From positions 4,754,288 through 4,818,287 of the forward strand of contig NC_092676.1 in assembly GCF_964355755.1 (NCBI RefSeq): a stretch of DNA of 64,000 nt, read 5' to 3'. Position 1 is the first letter of the stretch. Each line of letters starts with the position of its first letter. Shown in pieces: positions 22,516 through 33,700 of this stretch. A program made the position numbers and the translations under genes. The notes under the pieces are model-generated. The model had not been told where the DNA came from, did no database searches, and saw nothing but the letters and a program-made list of their open reading frames with translations. The stretch comes from Antedon mediterranea (Eukaryota; Echinodermata; Crinoidea; Comatulida; Antedonidae).

Positions 22516-23963
22516 TTTTCTTAAAGTCTTAATTGGCACCAGATCCATTTAGAAGTAATTATGCATGTTTTCTACCAATGATATGATGATGTAATTTTAA
22601 ATGTTATTTTTTCTGTTTTGCTGAACTTATTGATTTTGTGACACATACAATGAGTTATCAGTGTACTTTACAATGATCCAGATAAGCAGTGACTTGTATA
22701 TCCTTTTGTTAATTTCCACCTGGACCTGTCCTCATCAATCGACATAATTATTCTGTAATGTAATGAAAATGTATGTTAACTAGTTGTTCTAGTCTCAGAG
22801 AAAATGTAATATTGACCCCCAGAGAAAGGTGCTTTTGTGTGCGTACAGAGTTGCCAGATTAGTTCATCAGGTGCACTCGATCGAATGTTATTCTTGTTTC
22901 AGACATTAACCTCAACACTATTTGTTTTGTCTTTTTCCACCACCTTTCAACCAAAATAAAGACCGAATCAGCTCCTCACCCCAATCTTATAAAATCCGCC
23001 AATTCACCAAGATCATTTGTGTTTTTTATGCCTCTTTCCCCCATTTCAGTCGTCGAGGAATATGGTCTCAACAGTTCCTTCTTACCTTTCATAATAGGCA
23101 AAGACCTTAGCCTATCTCCCCAACTTATAAACCTACCACGTTCACACAGATCTTTTTGTGGTCTTTTTTCTTTCTTTCTTTTTTTCTTTCTGTTTTTCTT
23201 TAATTGTTTGTTTCTTTTTTCCCGTTGTCGAGGAGAAGCGCGCTACGCGATTTAAAAATGTACCTATTTTAAAGTGTCTTTGTATCATGAAACCCAAACA
23301 TCCACAACCGTGTTTCACTGTATCAATATATATAAATTTTAACAAAAGAGACTTTATAACAAAACAGATTTTATAAAAGTATATAGATTCACTGATCCAT
23401 AGATAGAATCCATTATCTTTACTATTCTTTATTATTATCAACTGAATTACTATGGAAACATTTGTAAACAAACTACTTCAGGAACAAAAAAAATTGAGTT
23501 TTTCCAAAGCAGTCCTATAGTTAATTCTCGCGCCAAGTGACGTTGATTATCTTCTGTTTTTCTAGTGTTGGTTGAAGTGAGTATATTATTTTGTTTGTAT
23601 AGGCTCTTTATACGAATGCTTTGGCAAGTTTCGTAGCCTTTATGTTTCACACATTTATAATGTTTCGGACACTATTACAGTATAGTTGCATGTTGTCAGA
23701 CAGGTCAATATTTACAGTAGTATCAATTGTTAGTTCTGAGTATATATCGGTAGTCCGGGTACATTTTCTTTCAAATATCGAAAACAAACGCATGCAAATT
23801 ACAACTAGGCCTATAAGTTATGAGTTCACAGAAGCCAGAGCTAGAGAGCATTGAGTATGAAGAAACCTGCAATTAGAAATCCCATTGGTTCCACCTCATA
23901 TGGTTCCGTTTCTATCTTTTTTGTTTTATACAAAATCGATAAACTATAGGTCTTTTTCTGCAG
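22516..23963. other. Non-coding stretch with pyrimidine-rich tract
   Basis: It has a CTTT/TTTC-rich segment around 23160-23225 and no supported exon. Open frames here are low-complexity products of that tract. Confidence 0.4.
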
Positions 23964-23965
23964 CC

Positions 23966-24231
23966 ATGGAATCTGAGAAAAATCCTAGAAAACGAGATAA
24001 TCTTCCAAAAAACAAGAGCTTGGCAAATTTTCGTCGAAACACTGAACACAGCCTTGCAACGCGACGGAAAGTTGATCAACGAAGACAGCCGTCGGTAACT
24101 GACCTCAGGAGGCGTAAGCTCAACAAAGATGGAAGAATAAGACCGATAAATGAATTAGATCGTAGGCGGAAATCACCAGTAGATTCAGAAGGAAATTCAC
24201 CAGGTTCTGCCGAAGAAGATGAGGACTGTAG
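23966..24231 (+). CDS. ADGB: Candidate alternative first exon 3 of androglobin
   Basis: The ATG sits in a good context (CAGCCATGGAA) and opens 88 codons, very rich in Arg/Lys with RRQPSVTDLRRRK and RRRKSPVDSEGNSPGS, ending in an acidic EEDEDC. The donor is strong (GTAAGA at 24232) and the phase is 2 (AG), matching the exon at 35084. A polypyrimidine tract and CTGCAG lie just before the ATG, so a non-coding upstream exon may be spliced here. There is no known domain, and the protein is probably disordered and phosphorylated. Confidence 0.6.
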
Positions 24232-26371
24232 GTAAGAAGATTTGATACATTTGGTGGTAGAAGGTTGATTAATCTAACCTATCCTCGCGTGTCACACGCG
24301 TGTTATATTCGTATGAGACACACTAGCACCAGGTACAATTCAATGGGACTTTAGACAGCAAAACTCTGTGTGACGTGCATGTTGGAAGAAATTTGTACTC
24401 ATAACCAGTCAGCAGACAAGAAACTGCAAATGCTGTGTATGTCGCTAGACATGATACCGTACGAAAATCGGGTGATTGTTTACTAGCCTAAGATGTGAAT
24501 GCGCATGAAGTCAATATTTTTTATTAGTAGAAAACAGGCTTTATTTGAGTAAAGGATGTATAACCATTGAGGTTCATTATCTCGAAGATAAATCTTCAGT
24601 AAAAAAAACTATCTTTTATGGGCGCCATGAGTGATTTGTAAATTGTATTAATTTGGTTTATAAATATGTTTTGTTCGTTTAGGTCTATTATATAAGGACA
24701 TAGCGGTTTCACGCATAACCTGTTTTTTTATAAGTCAAAACAACGTTACTATGGTAACGAGAGACGCTTTTGCCTGGAAACCAACCCACACCTCATAATT
24801 TACATTACAATACATGCGGTATATCGTTGAATCTGAAATTTCTCCGGTCTTTATTTTTCTAGGGTAATCAATAGTAGTAGTAACCTATTTGATTTGACGC
24901 ACAGCCGTAAAATTTAAACAAAGATATTCAGTGTCTCATTTATCCGTAGTAATAATAACAATCAGATCACTCGTTTTAGAATCAATCTATAACAATTAGT
25001 GAGCGATTTAGAGTCTTAGACCTAATGTATTCACTATTTCAAGAGTTCACCCAAGGACAACTTGACACTGTAGCTTAATAAAATCAATCCTTTTCGAATA
25101 ATATTCATTTTAATGCATTGTTACTAATGGAAACGGTAATAAATCGACTGGTCCCGAAGGATTTTGTTGCAGCAGCGAAACAGGGAGAGGAATGAATCGG
25201 GTCGATTGTAAAAACCTGTTGAGCTGGTTTAGTCGTTCTTACAGTGTTCTCAAATTTGATTGCGTGTCATGAGTAGTTCTCTATTGTGATCAGTATAGTA
25301 AATCTATATGGTTGCAGAGTAGCGCAAATAGTCAACGTTGTATTTTATTTACTAGTATTTTAACACGTTTACGAAGATGTTCGTGTATGGATTATATTTG
25401 ATTGGCTTATTTGAATACGGGGCAGCGGTACGTGAGGAATACTGTTTGTTTCCATGTTTGTATACCGTGGCCTAACAGGCTACGACATGTTTCTATGGAT
25501 AAGTCAAACACAAACTTCGTTAAAATTGTTTGAGTCGACTTTACATTCTTAAATCAAAGGGTGTATGTACGCTGGGATTAACTGTACAACGAACCTCCAC
25601 CAACCTACTGGACTTACAGATTACCACCCTCAAGAATTCAGTTTTTGAGTAAATCGTTTCAGTTCATCGTACTATTAATTTCTAGGCCTACATCTGCTGT
25701 ATAAATCAACTGGATCTTCAGTCTGTTACATGTGACGACTAACTGATTTAAATTATATCACGATTTTAAATTCAACTTTGGTGAACAATTTAATTAAACC
25801 GTCTCCGGAGATAGATTGCAAATTTGTGACAAGCTTCAGTTGAGCCGCCATCAAATTATTGTTGCTATAATTCACGTTGTTCAGCTCTAACGAACATTTT
25901 GCCTAAGAACTTCGTGATATGCTGCGAATAAAATCATTGACTGTTGCAACAATGCAAGTTATCGATTAAAGAAAACGCATTTTCCATTTGGCTTTAAGGA
26001 TTATTTTTCATATGATTTCTATATTTTGATCTTGAACGTAGAGGCTTTTATTACAGTACTGCTTCGACATTGTTAGATCAACTTTACTTAAAGCATCGAT
26101 TTGATCTGTGGAAGAGGAAGTTGAATATAGAAAAGATATAACGTCGGTGCCATATTAGGAAAGATGACGCGGCCGATTCCCATATTAAGAGAGAGGAGCG
26201 TCACATGTTTCCCCCTATACTCTCTGTTTAATTTTGTTGTGCTTCACTGACGAGGCCTTTTTATATTTTAAATTGTAACATTTTGCTGCTATCATACTAC
26301 AAGGAACTTTAAACTTACGGTAAAGAAGCGTTCCGGGTTACTGTTCTTCATATATTTTGAATATTTTAAAC
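24232..26371. other. Long stretch between candidate first exons 3 and 4
   Basis: Over 2 kb without a supported exon. It contains a palindromic X-box (24745-24758) and otherwise unrecognised AT-rich sequence. If first exon 4 is used, its promoter should be in the last few hundred bases. Confidence 0.4.
24745..24758. promoter_or_regulatory. RFX-type X-box, GTTACTATGGTAAC
   Basis: The 14-base site consists of two inverted half sites (GTTACT and GGTAAC) around AT, matching the RFX consensus GTNRCC/NRGYAAC with one relaxed base. RFX factors, with FOXJ1, switch on ciliary genes in animals. Androglobin expression is FOXJ1-dependent in vertebrates. The site lies between two candidate androglobin first exons, about 1.6 kb before the fourth. 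Confidence 0.5.
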
Positions 26372-26805
26372 ATGTCTAGATTACGCGAAAGAAGGGGAGC
26401 GATAAAATCTCCCGGGATGAGTGGGTATGAACTCAACTTTAACTACATCCAAAACATTCGCGAAGTAGTCTACCCGACTTTACCAATAACCCTGGATGAG
26501 ATATACGATCGAGCAGCAAAGTACACTGATAAACCAATGGCTAGGCCTTTAATATCCGAAGAAGATGACGATGAGGATGACGATGTAGGCCCATTATTGA
26601 TGCGACAATCGAGACGGGGTAGCGATAGGAGGCAATCGGTTATACCGGGCCAGGATGAAAGACGTGGGTACGGTTTATTACCTGGTCAAGAAAGACGCAG
26701 AGGAACAATTGGTTATGCACCCGATCGTCGAACCTCAATGGCAAATGCTAATTCAGAAGTTCGGCGGAGTTCGGCTTTCCCGAGTTTATCCGGACACTCA
26801 GAAGA
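26372..26805 (+). CDS. ADGB: Candidate alternative first exon 4 of androglobin (longest)
   Basis: An ATG opens 144 codons and ends phase 2 (GA) at a GTAAGT-type donor (26806); GA + A gives Glu at the junction. Residues about 20-60 look structured (NYIQNIREVVYPTLPITLDE). An acidic run (EEDDDEDDD) follows, then a tail with repeated RRxS/T sites (RRGS, RRQS, RRGT, RRTS, RRSS) spaced 5-25 residues apart. Those match the basophilic kinase consensus used by PKA. No domain is recognised. Length and codon quality make this the best supported coding segment of the array after 27715. It could be an isoform-specific head of androglobin or the start of another gene. Confidence 0.65.
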
Positions 26806-27714
26806 GTAAGTTTAGTGGCACGAACTATGATATTACAATTTACTTTCAATAGCCTACTATAATACATGTAGACCTATATAACTACAATTATCACATATGA
26901 AAATTAAACAAATAAAACAAACTATTTTTGTCAAATTGAATTGTCTAGGCCTATCCTATAAAAATAGTATTTTTAAATCCACCTTATTTTGTCAATTTGT
27001 AGGCTCCTATACCATATAAAACTGTTTTCATCATAGAATTTATGTTATAATATTCATGGTAGACCTACATATATTAATATACTAAAACAGTTTACAACAT
27101 AATATTATGATATAGGCTAATTTTACATTTAGATTATAACAAATATATATAATTTCGTTTTTTCAGTTGCGTTTTAAAAATCTTCAAAAAATTCAGTTCG
27201 GAAAATAATTCCGGATTGAATGTAATCATCTCCAGCGAATGTGTTATATAGGCCTACACTAATGATTGAATAGTCTGTTATATTCTTTAATACTAAAATA
27301 GTAGGCCTAATAATAATTTGTAGTTAATTTTAAAATTCGCGCGTAAAACACTGAACCAATAATAGGCCTACCGTCATGATTCCATTGGCTAAGTTGACGC
27401 CGTGACTTTTCTGTTGGTAGGCCTATAAACAATTATGCCGTTTTTTGGTAGGCCTATGGGTTTCATTCCTCCTCATATCTAAAAATAAGATTGAAAATCA
27501 AAAAGGGGCCGAAATTTAACAAATTTTAGGAATATACGTACGAAAAAAAAATGTCAATTAATCTACCGCCCTCTGTAGTTCATGAACTTTCAACTCGGTA
27601 CCTAACGACAGCGTTGTAGCCAAGAACGCTATTAATAATTGTTTGTTTTCTTGGTTAAAAAAAACATATTTTTTATACAAATAACAACTTTAAACTCATG
27701 GTGTCAATTGAAAT
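26806..27714. other. Non-coding stretch rich in AGGCCTA motifs
   Basis: No exon is supported. The heptamer TAGGCCT or its complement occurs at least six times between 26940 and 27460. The stretch should contain the promoter for the exon at 27715. Confidence 0.4.
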
Positions 27715-27782
27715 ATGTCATCAAAGCAAGCTAAAGAGAAAAAATCATCAAATCGCGTGAATTCAGCTTCAAATAATAAGGA
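27715..27782 (+). CDS. ADGB: Conserved-type first exon of androglobin (candidate 5)
   Basis: The ATG opens 22 codons, MSSKQAKEKKSSNRVNSASN, and ends phase 2 (GA) at GTAAGT. Vertebrate androglobin starts with a very similar Lys/Ser-rich segment (SKQ near the start, then R-[IV]-N-S-A), so this is the best choice of ancestral start. GA + A at 35084 gives Glu. The intron to the next exon is 7.3 kb and contains two LINE fragments. Confidence 0.85.
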
Positions 27783-30700
27783 GTAAGTTTCCTACTAAGT
27801 CTTGATTGATGATGATTGATCTTTCTTTATTTTATACAATCACAGCACGGAATGGCTGGCCAGCCAACCCAGTCTGGCTACTGGATTAAGCCTAGGCTCA
27901 GGCCTAGGCTATACTCTGTAGTAGACCTAGAGAAAAGCTCCTATTTTTATTATTGCGTAGGTTACTTTGCAGTTATATGTCATGATGGGTATGCAAACAC
28001 TTTTCAATTTCATATTATTTGTTAATTTTAACCGGGTTATTAATTTACAAAAATGTAGGCTATTCACCATCTGCATTTCATAATTAATATTATTATTATT
28101 ATTTTAAAATTAAGACGACTTTTACTCTCGCCATCCATAATTAATTGCCTAGGCCAGGTCAAGAGAAATGTTAGTTTGAGGAGGGGGCGTCAATTACAGG
28201 ACAGTGTGCAAAACATCATATTCTGGTAGCCTCTTGTGAGTACGATAATTGTACTGAGTACTTTTGTTATAGTTTATACAGTAGTACTGTAGTAGCCATT
28301 CTTATTGTTTGAAGCCCTAATTGACAAACAAATTAATTCACTGTAAACAGGGAGGTATTTTATACCTCCCACCTGTAAAGTATACTACTACAGTCTCTCT
28401 TAAAACGCTAATCGTCGTTAGACATTGCGCGTCTCACTTGTGTTCGCCACTCAGTACGTTTTTGAGCAAGCATGTTTATAGGTCCGCGTGTGAAAAGTTC
28501 TGTTTCCTTTTTTATGTTTGCCATCCATGTTGTTTTTGGTCTTTCTCTGAGCCTCTCCGAGTGCGATCTTAGCTGGTGTGTTTTCATTTAAACGGTGCAG
28601 GTGAACGTTCTTACTCCACTCAATTTCTCCTGTTCTTTTGTACAAATCTTCATTTTTTATGTTCTCCGGCCACCTTATACCTATTATTCTCTTTAGGAAT
28701 TTTCTTTGAAAGACATCTATTTCGCTTTTTAGTGATGCTGTCATTGTCCACAGTTCACAATTATACAGAAAGATGCTTGTAATGTATACGTTGAAGACTC
28801 TCATTTTCAGGTTTATTGTTATTTTTCTATTTTGGAGAGTATGTGATTTATCTTGCTGAAAGCTGCTAATGCGAGACATTTTCTGTTATTAACTACTACT
28901 ACTACAGTACACCACCATAAAACATAATTATTAATACTGCAGTAAGAATAAGAGAAAAATGACTACTACTGTGTTGAGATTTCAAAGAGTAAACAATAAC
29001 ATAATTGTATCAAAACTTTCTTTCCTAGATTGTTCAAACAATTTGTTATTAAAACGACCTAATTTATAGGTCCATGATTAGACAATCAAATAGGTCATTA
29101 TGAATATTAATATTAACCTTTAGTAGTTTGCAGCTTCTAGTCTACTGTACTATGTGTCAAAGTCTAAATTCCATTTATTCAAGTGTGAATAATTGCTGTT
29201 TTACTGTCTGTATTATCAGGAACATAATATTTCGCCGGTGTTTCCTCAACCAATTGTTAAACAAATTTTGTAGACATATTGCTCAATCACGCGAAAAATA
29301 TTTGTGCTTTTGTTGAACACTATGTCTAAAGAATCAACCCAGAGAGTAAGGTTTTTCTTGTTTGATGAAACAGCGTTACAATCTATATCAGAACTTAGCG
29401 AATCGTCAAATCAAACGGGTCAAAGGCCTAGGAGTCCACGACCACGGAGTCCACGACCACGGAGTCCACTAAGTCCAACAAAGAGGTATGTACTTACTGT
29501 CGTTTTCACAGTACAGTTAGCTTAAGTCTGAGTTACTGTATAATTCTATCTACTGTAGACCACGTCCTAAACCCCAGGAGTTGAATCTATTAAAGTTGCT
29601 TACCCAAAAAATGATCTTTGCTTTGAATTAAGTCAGATTTATTAATGATTGTAAGACTATGATCAACAGCACACAGACTATCCCTTATTCTTTTTGTGTA
29701 CAGTCCTAAAGATCTTTGTAGTACACATTTGAAATGTATGTGCACAGGACCTATGGCTTAACATCTCATCCGAAGGACAAGGTAATAAGATTAAAGCATG
29801 ATTAAAGTACTGTATCTTGCCTTATGGATACAAGGAAGCAACACAAGCGGTTCTCAAACCTATGCCTCTCTTACATGCTAGTCGGACATCCATACCATTC
29901 CGCCATATCTTTTGGGATATTTTAATCATTGGAACTAACAATTACATTGTTATTTAATACTGTATCTTTTTAGACCTTTAGAATAAATAAATATTTTGGC
30001 AATACAATAGTAATGTGTACTCAACAATAAGGAAATATATTTGATTGTAATTTTTTACTAGTTTATTAAACAGAGTATTTTTATTTTACTTTCATTTCTT
30101 GCTTTTGATGCCTTTATTTGACAACAAAATGTGATGTGCCCATAAATGGATATGGTGAGGTCATATCACTACCAATCCTATATTTGGGCATATCACTACT
30201 ATATTTGGCCACATAACACTTTTTTTGTCTAACTAATTAGTCTATTAATAAGAATAACTTTATTTACCGTAGTTGGAATATGTTAAATTTGAGGATTGGA
30301 AGGTTTTTAGAAAATGTGTTACCTTTTTATTTTTTATTTAATAGTAAATTTGAAATTTTTTCCCCTTAAGAATCAGCTTTTACCATCAACCACTGCTTTA
30401 AAAAAAAAAGTACTGTACATTAAAATGTACAAACCATTGACAGACTATAGAGGGCAGTTTTGTTATTATTTGGTATCTAGGGTCCATGATGAATATTCAT
30501 GAGTTATCTAGGTGTGTAGTTATTCCATGGTTCGTTGAACATTGACAATTTGTGAACAGTCTGTGTATGAACAAAGCTCATACAGTCTGTTTACTCTTTG
30601 TTGTTCAATACTAATATGTTACAATTTTGTTTATAGAACATTTCTAAAAAATGTTTAAAGAAATGTATTATTTTATTTCCTACAATTTAATTTATTGTGA

Positions 30701-33700
30701 CATTCTCCAACTCAAAATTGACCTGGGATGACCATGTCCATGCCATTGTTTCCAAAGCTAAAGGTATGTTGGGCTTTGTTTGGAGTGTGGCTGGACATGC
30801 TTCGACCAGTGCATTTTGTCTTTGTACAAAAGTCTTGTTTTGCCTGGTCTGGAGTATGCGCAACCTGCTTGGTTTCCATGGACGAAGTCTTTGTCAGATC
30901 AGCTTGAGGGGGTCCATAGGAGAGCAACTCGTCTTGCTCTCAAACAGCATCGTGGACAGATGTGCTTTGAGAAGAGGTTGAATTTGCTTTCAGTTTCATC
31001 TTTTTCTTTTAGAAGAGATAAATTTCTTATTATATTTTGTTTTAAGGTTCTGGTGGGGTTTCTGGACTGCAGCACAGTTCATAACTGTATTTTAATAAAT
31101 ACTCGTCACAATGATCGCTTGTGCTTCAGACATCAAGCATCAAGGAGACAGGCTTTTTTCCATTCTATAGCAATCAGGTTACCCCGTGTCTGGGACCAGC
31201 TTCCCAGACCGTTGACAGATGCTGCAGGTCCTAGAAAGCCCATCAGCCTTCATTAGAAAAGTTCATATTCATTTTGATTCGCTGTAACTGTATTTTGTCT
31301 TTACCTCTTTTATGTGTAAACTGACTTTGGGGTTGGGTCAACCGGCTCAGCTACAGTGATTAAGTTCACTTAGGTTGACCCACCTGGTCTCCCCAATTTC
31401 AGTTCTTTTTGTTTTGTATATACTTAAATAGACCAAATAAATAATGAAATGAAATGAAATGAATTTAAAAGGGATTAATAATTTAATAATTAATAATTTT
31501 AATGTCCTCCAGTCAAGTCTCTGAATTGGGACTCTCAAACTCAGCCACCTTCTGCTCTATAGGATGTTTGCGAAGTAGTTGTTTTACTTATTTTGACTTT
31601 ATAGTGTCTTGTGCATATGAGAACTTGCTAAGCATCTGACCAATTGGCAAGTCTCCTTTCACAGTAGTTTCAAAACCATATACTCTAGTGGTGGTGAAAT
31701 TAAGTAAATACATTTGATTTTATGGTATTGAAATAGATTGGAAAAATACCATTGATCCATGTAATATAGGTCAGTTATTCCATATTTGGTATGATTATGT
31801 TTGTCATTATCATTAAATCTTTGATTCATTTGATTAAGAACTGTAAAACTGAGATACCCTATCCATCAGACAATTGTGTGACCATTAGCCTCTCTGACGT
31901 TACTACGCTTAATAGAGAAAGTGTAAATATCATTGGATGGTACCGGTACTATTAAACAGATTTTTCCTTTGATTATTCCAAACAACCTCATTCGTCAGGT
32001 TGTATGACCTGTACAACTGTTCATTTCAGTTCTACAAGTCTCAATATTCAGTATAAAGAAAATTTTTCACCCTGATGCTACAGATAACAGTTTTTTTATT
32101 TGTGAAATAGAGCTCTTTTTGATACTGTACCTGTCTATTGTTCTAAGGTATTGCATCCAATTGATTTTTATCTGTTTGTCCTGGATTCCTATTTATTATC
32201 ATTCATGTGTTATTGATTTCTGCTAGACGTTTATTGAATGGATGAATGAAGCGTCTTACTCTTCTTGTTTTCAAGTGTCTACTGTACATTCACTTAACAT
32301 AATTGCTTAGAACTGACAAGCATACTGTATATAAGAACACATGTACTTCGACCACCATTGAACACTATCTTATATGAAGTAATGTGGCATCTGTATTTTT
32401 ACTTGGTGGATATTTATTGAATGGACCAACTGTAACTGTAATTCATCCTTCAAATGTTGGTTTAGTCCTTAAACATTTCCGCAGCAATTTGAAGTCTGTA
32501 TTCTTACCTCAACTTAGACATTTTTGAATGGACTGTTTCTTTAATGTTCATGGCTAGAAGCGACAAGATTCTGAAAACATTTTCGCAGCAATTTGAAGTC
32601 TGTATTCTTACCTCATCTTAGACATTTTTGAATGGACTGTTTCTTTAATGTTCATGGCTAGAAGCGACAAGATTGCGAAAACATTTTCGCAGCAATTTGA
32701 AGTCTGTATTCTTACCTCATCTTAGACATTTTTGAATGGACTGTTTCTTTAATGTTCATGGCTAGAAGCGACAAGATTGCGAAAACATTTTCGCAGCAAT
32801 TTGAAGTCTGTATTCTTACCTCAACTTAGACATTTTTGAATGGACTGTTTCTTTAATGTTCATGGCTAGAAGCGACAAGATTCTGAAAACATTTTCGCAG
32901 CAATTTGAAGTCTGTATTCTTACCTCATCTTAGACATTTTTGAATGGACTATTTCTTTAATGTTCATGGCTAGAAGCGACCAGATTCCTAAAACATTTCC
33001 GCAGCTCAGCAATTTAGAGTCTGTATTCTTTCTTACCTTAAAGTGATAGATATTTATTGAATGACCTGTCAAGACCGGCAGCTTTTTTTTTTGCTTACAA
33101 GTGTCTTCTGTACATACTGTAATTCATGCCTAGAAGCGACATGCACTCATGAACAGGTTTTTGCAATGTGGAAAATGTATATTTAATAAACTTTAGCAGT
33201 CATAATTTATGGACCTTGATTGCAACAGCAACACTTGTATCGTTATATCGCTGTAACAGTTTAGTTGTATAGATGTTCCTAAAGGATTAGTTTGAAAAGA
33301 AAGAAAAGAGTTGCAGATAAAGAAATACCACATTAATAGAAATTGAGTACAGTAGGATCATAGAAGAAAAGTTGGAACATAACAATTCTGTATACAGACT
33401 GAATGGTTGTTTCAGATAACAAGAACTTTTGTGGATACTTCAATTCTGTGAGAATAGAAATCATATCAGTCATGTCTGTTATTCCCTTGAACATTTTCAA
33501 CTTTTTCTGAATGGTACTGCAGATAAAAACTTTGTTTGCTCCACTTCAAGAAGATTGTTTTGTTCCTCTGTAAACTAAATGCAGTAATGTATGGTATAGT
33601 CATCTTATAAAAACAGCTATCTTGAAGAATTTGAAGAGATTTTAAAACTATAAAAATAATGAGAAGATTGTCTCCAAGACCGCCAACAACAGGAAGACAA

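Noticed and set aside
23142-23471. 109-codon minus-strand frame
   Set aside because: Its C-terminal part is the complement of a pyrimidine-rich tract, and no homology or splice context was seen.
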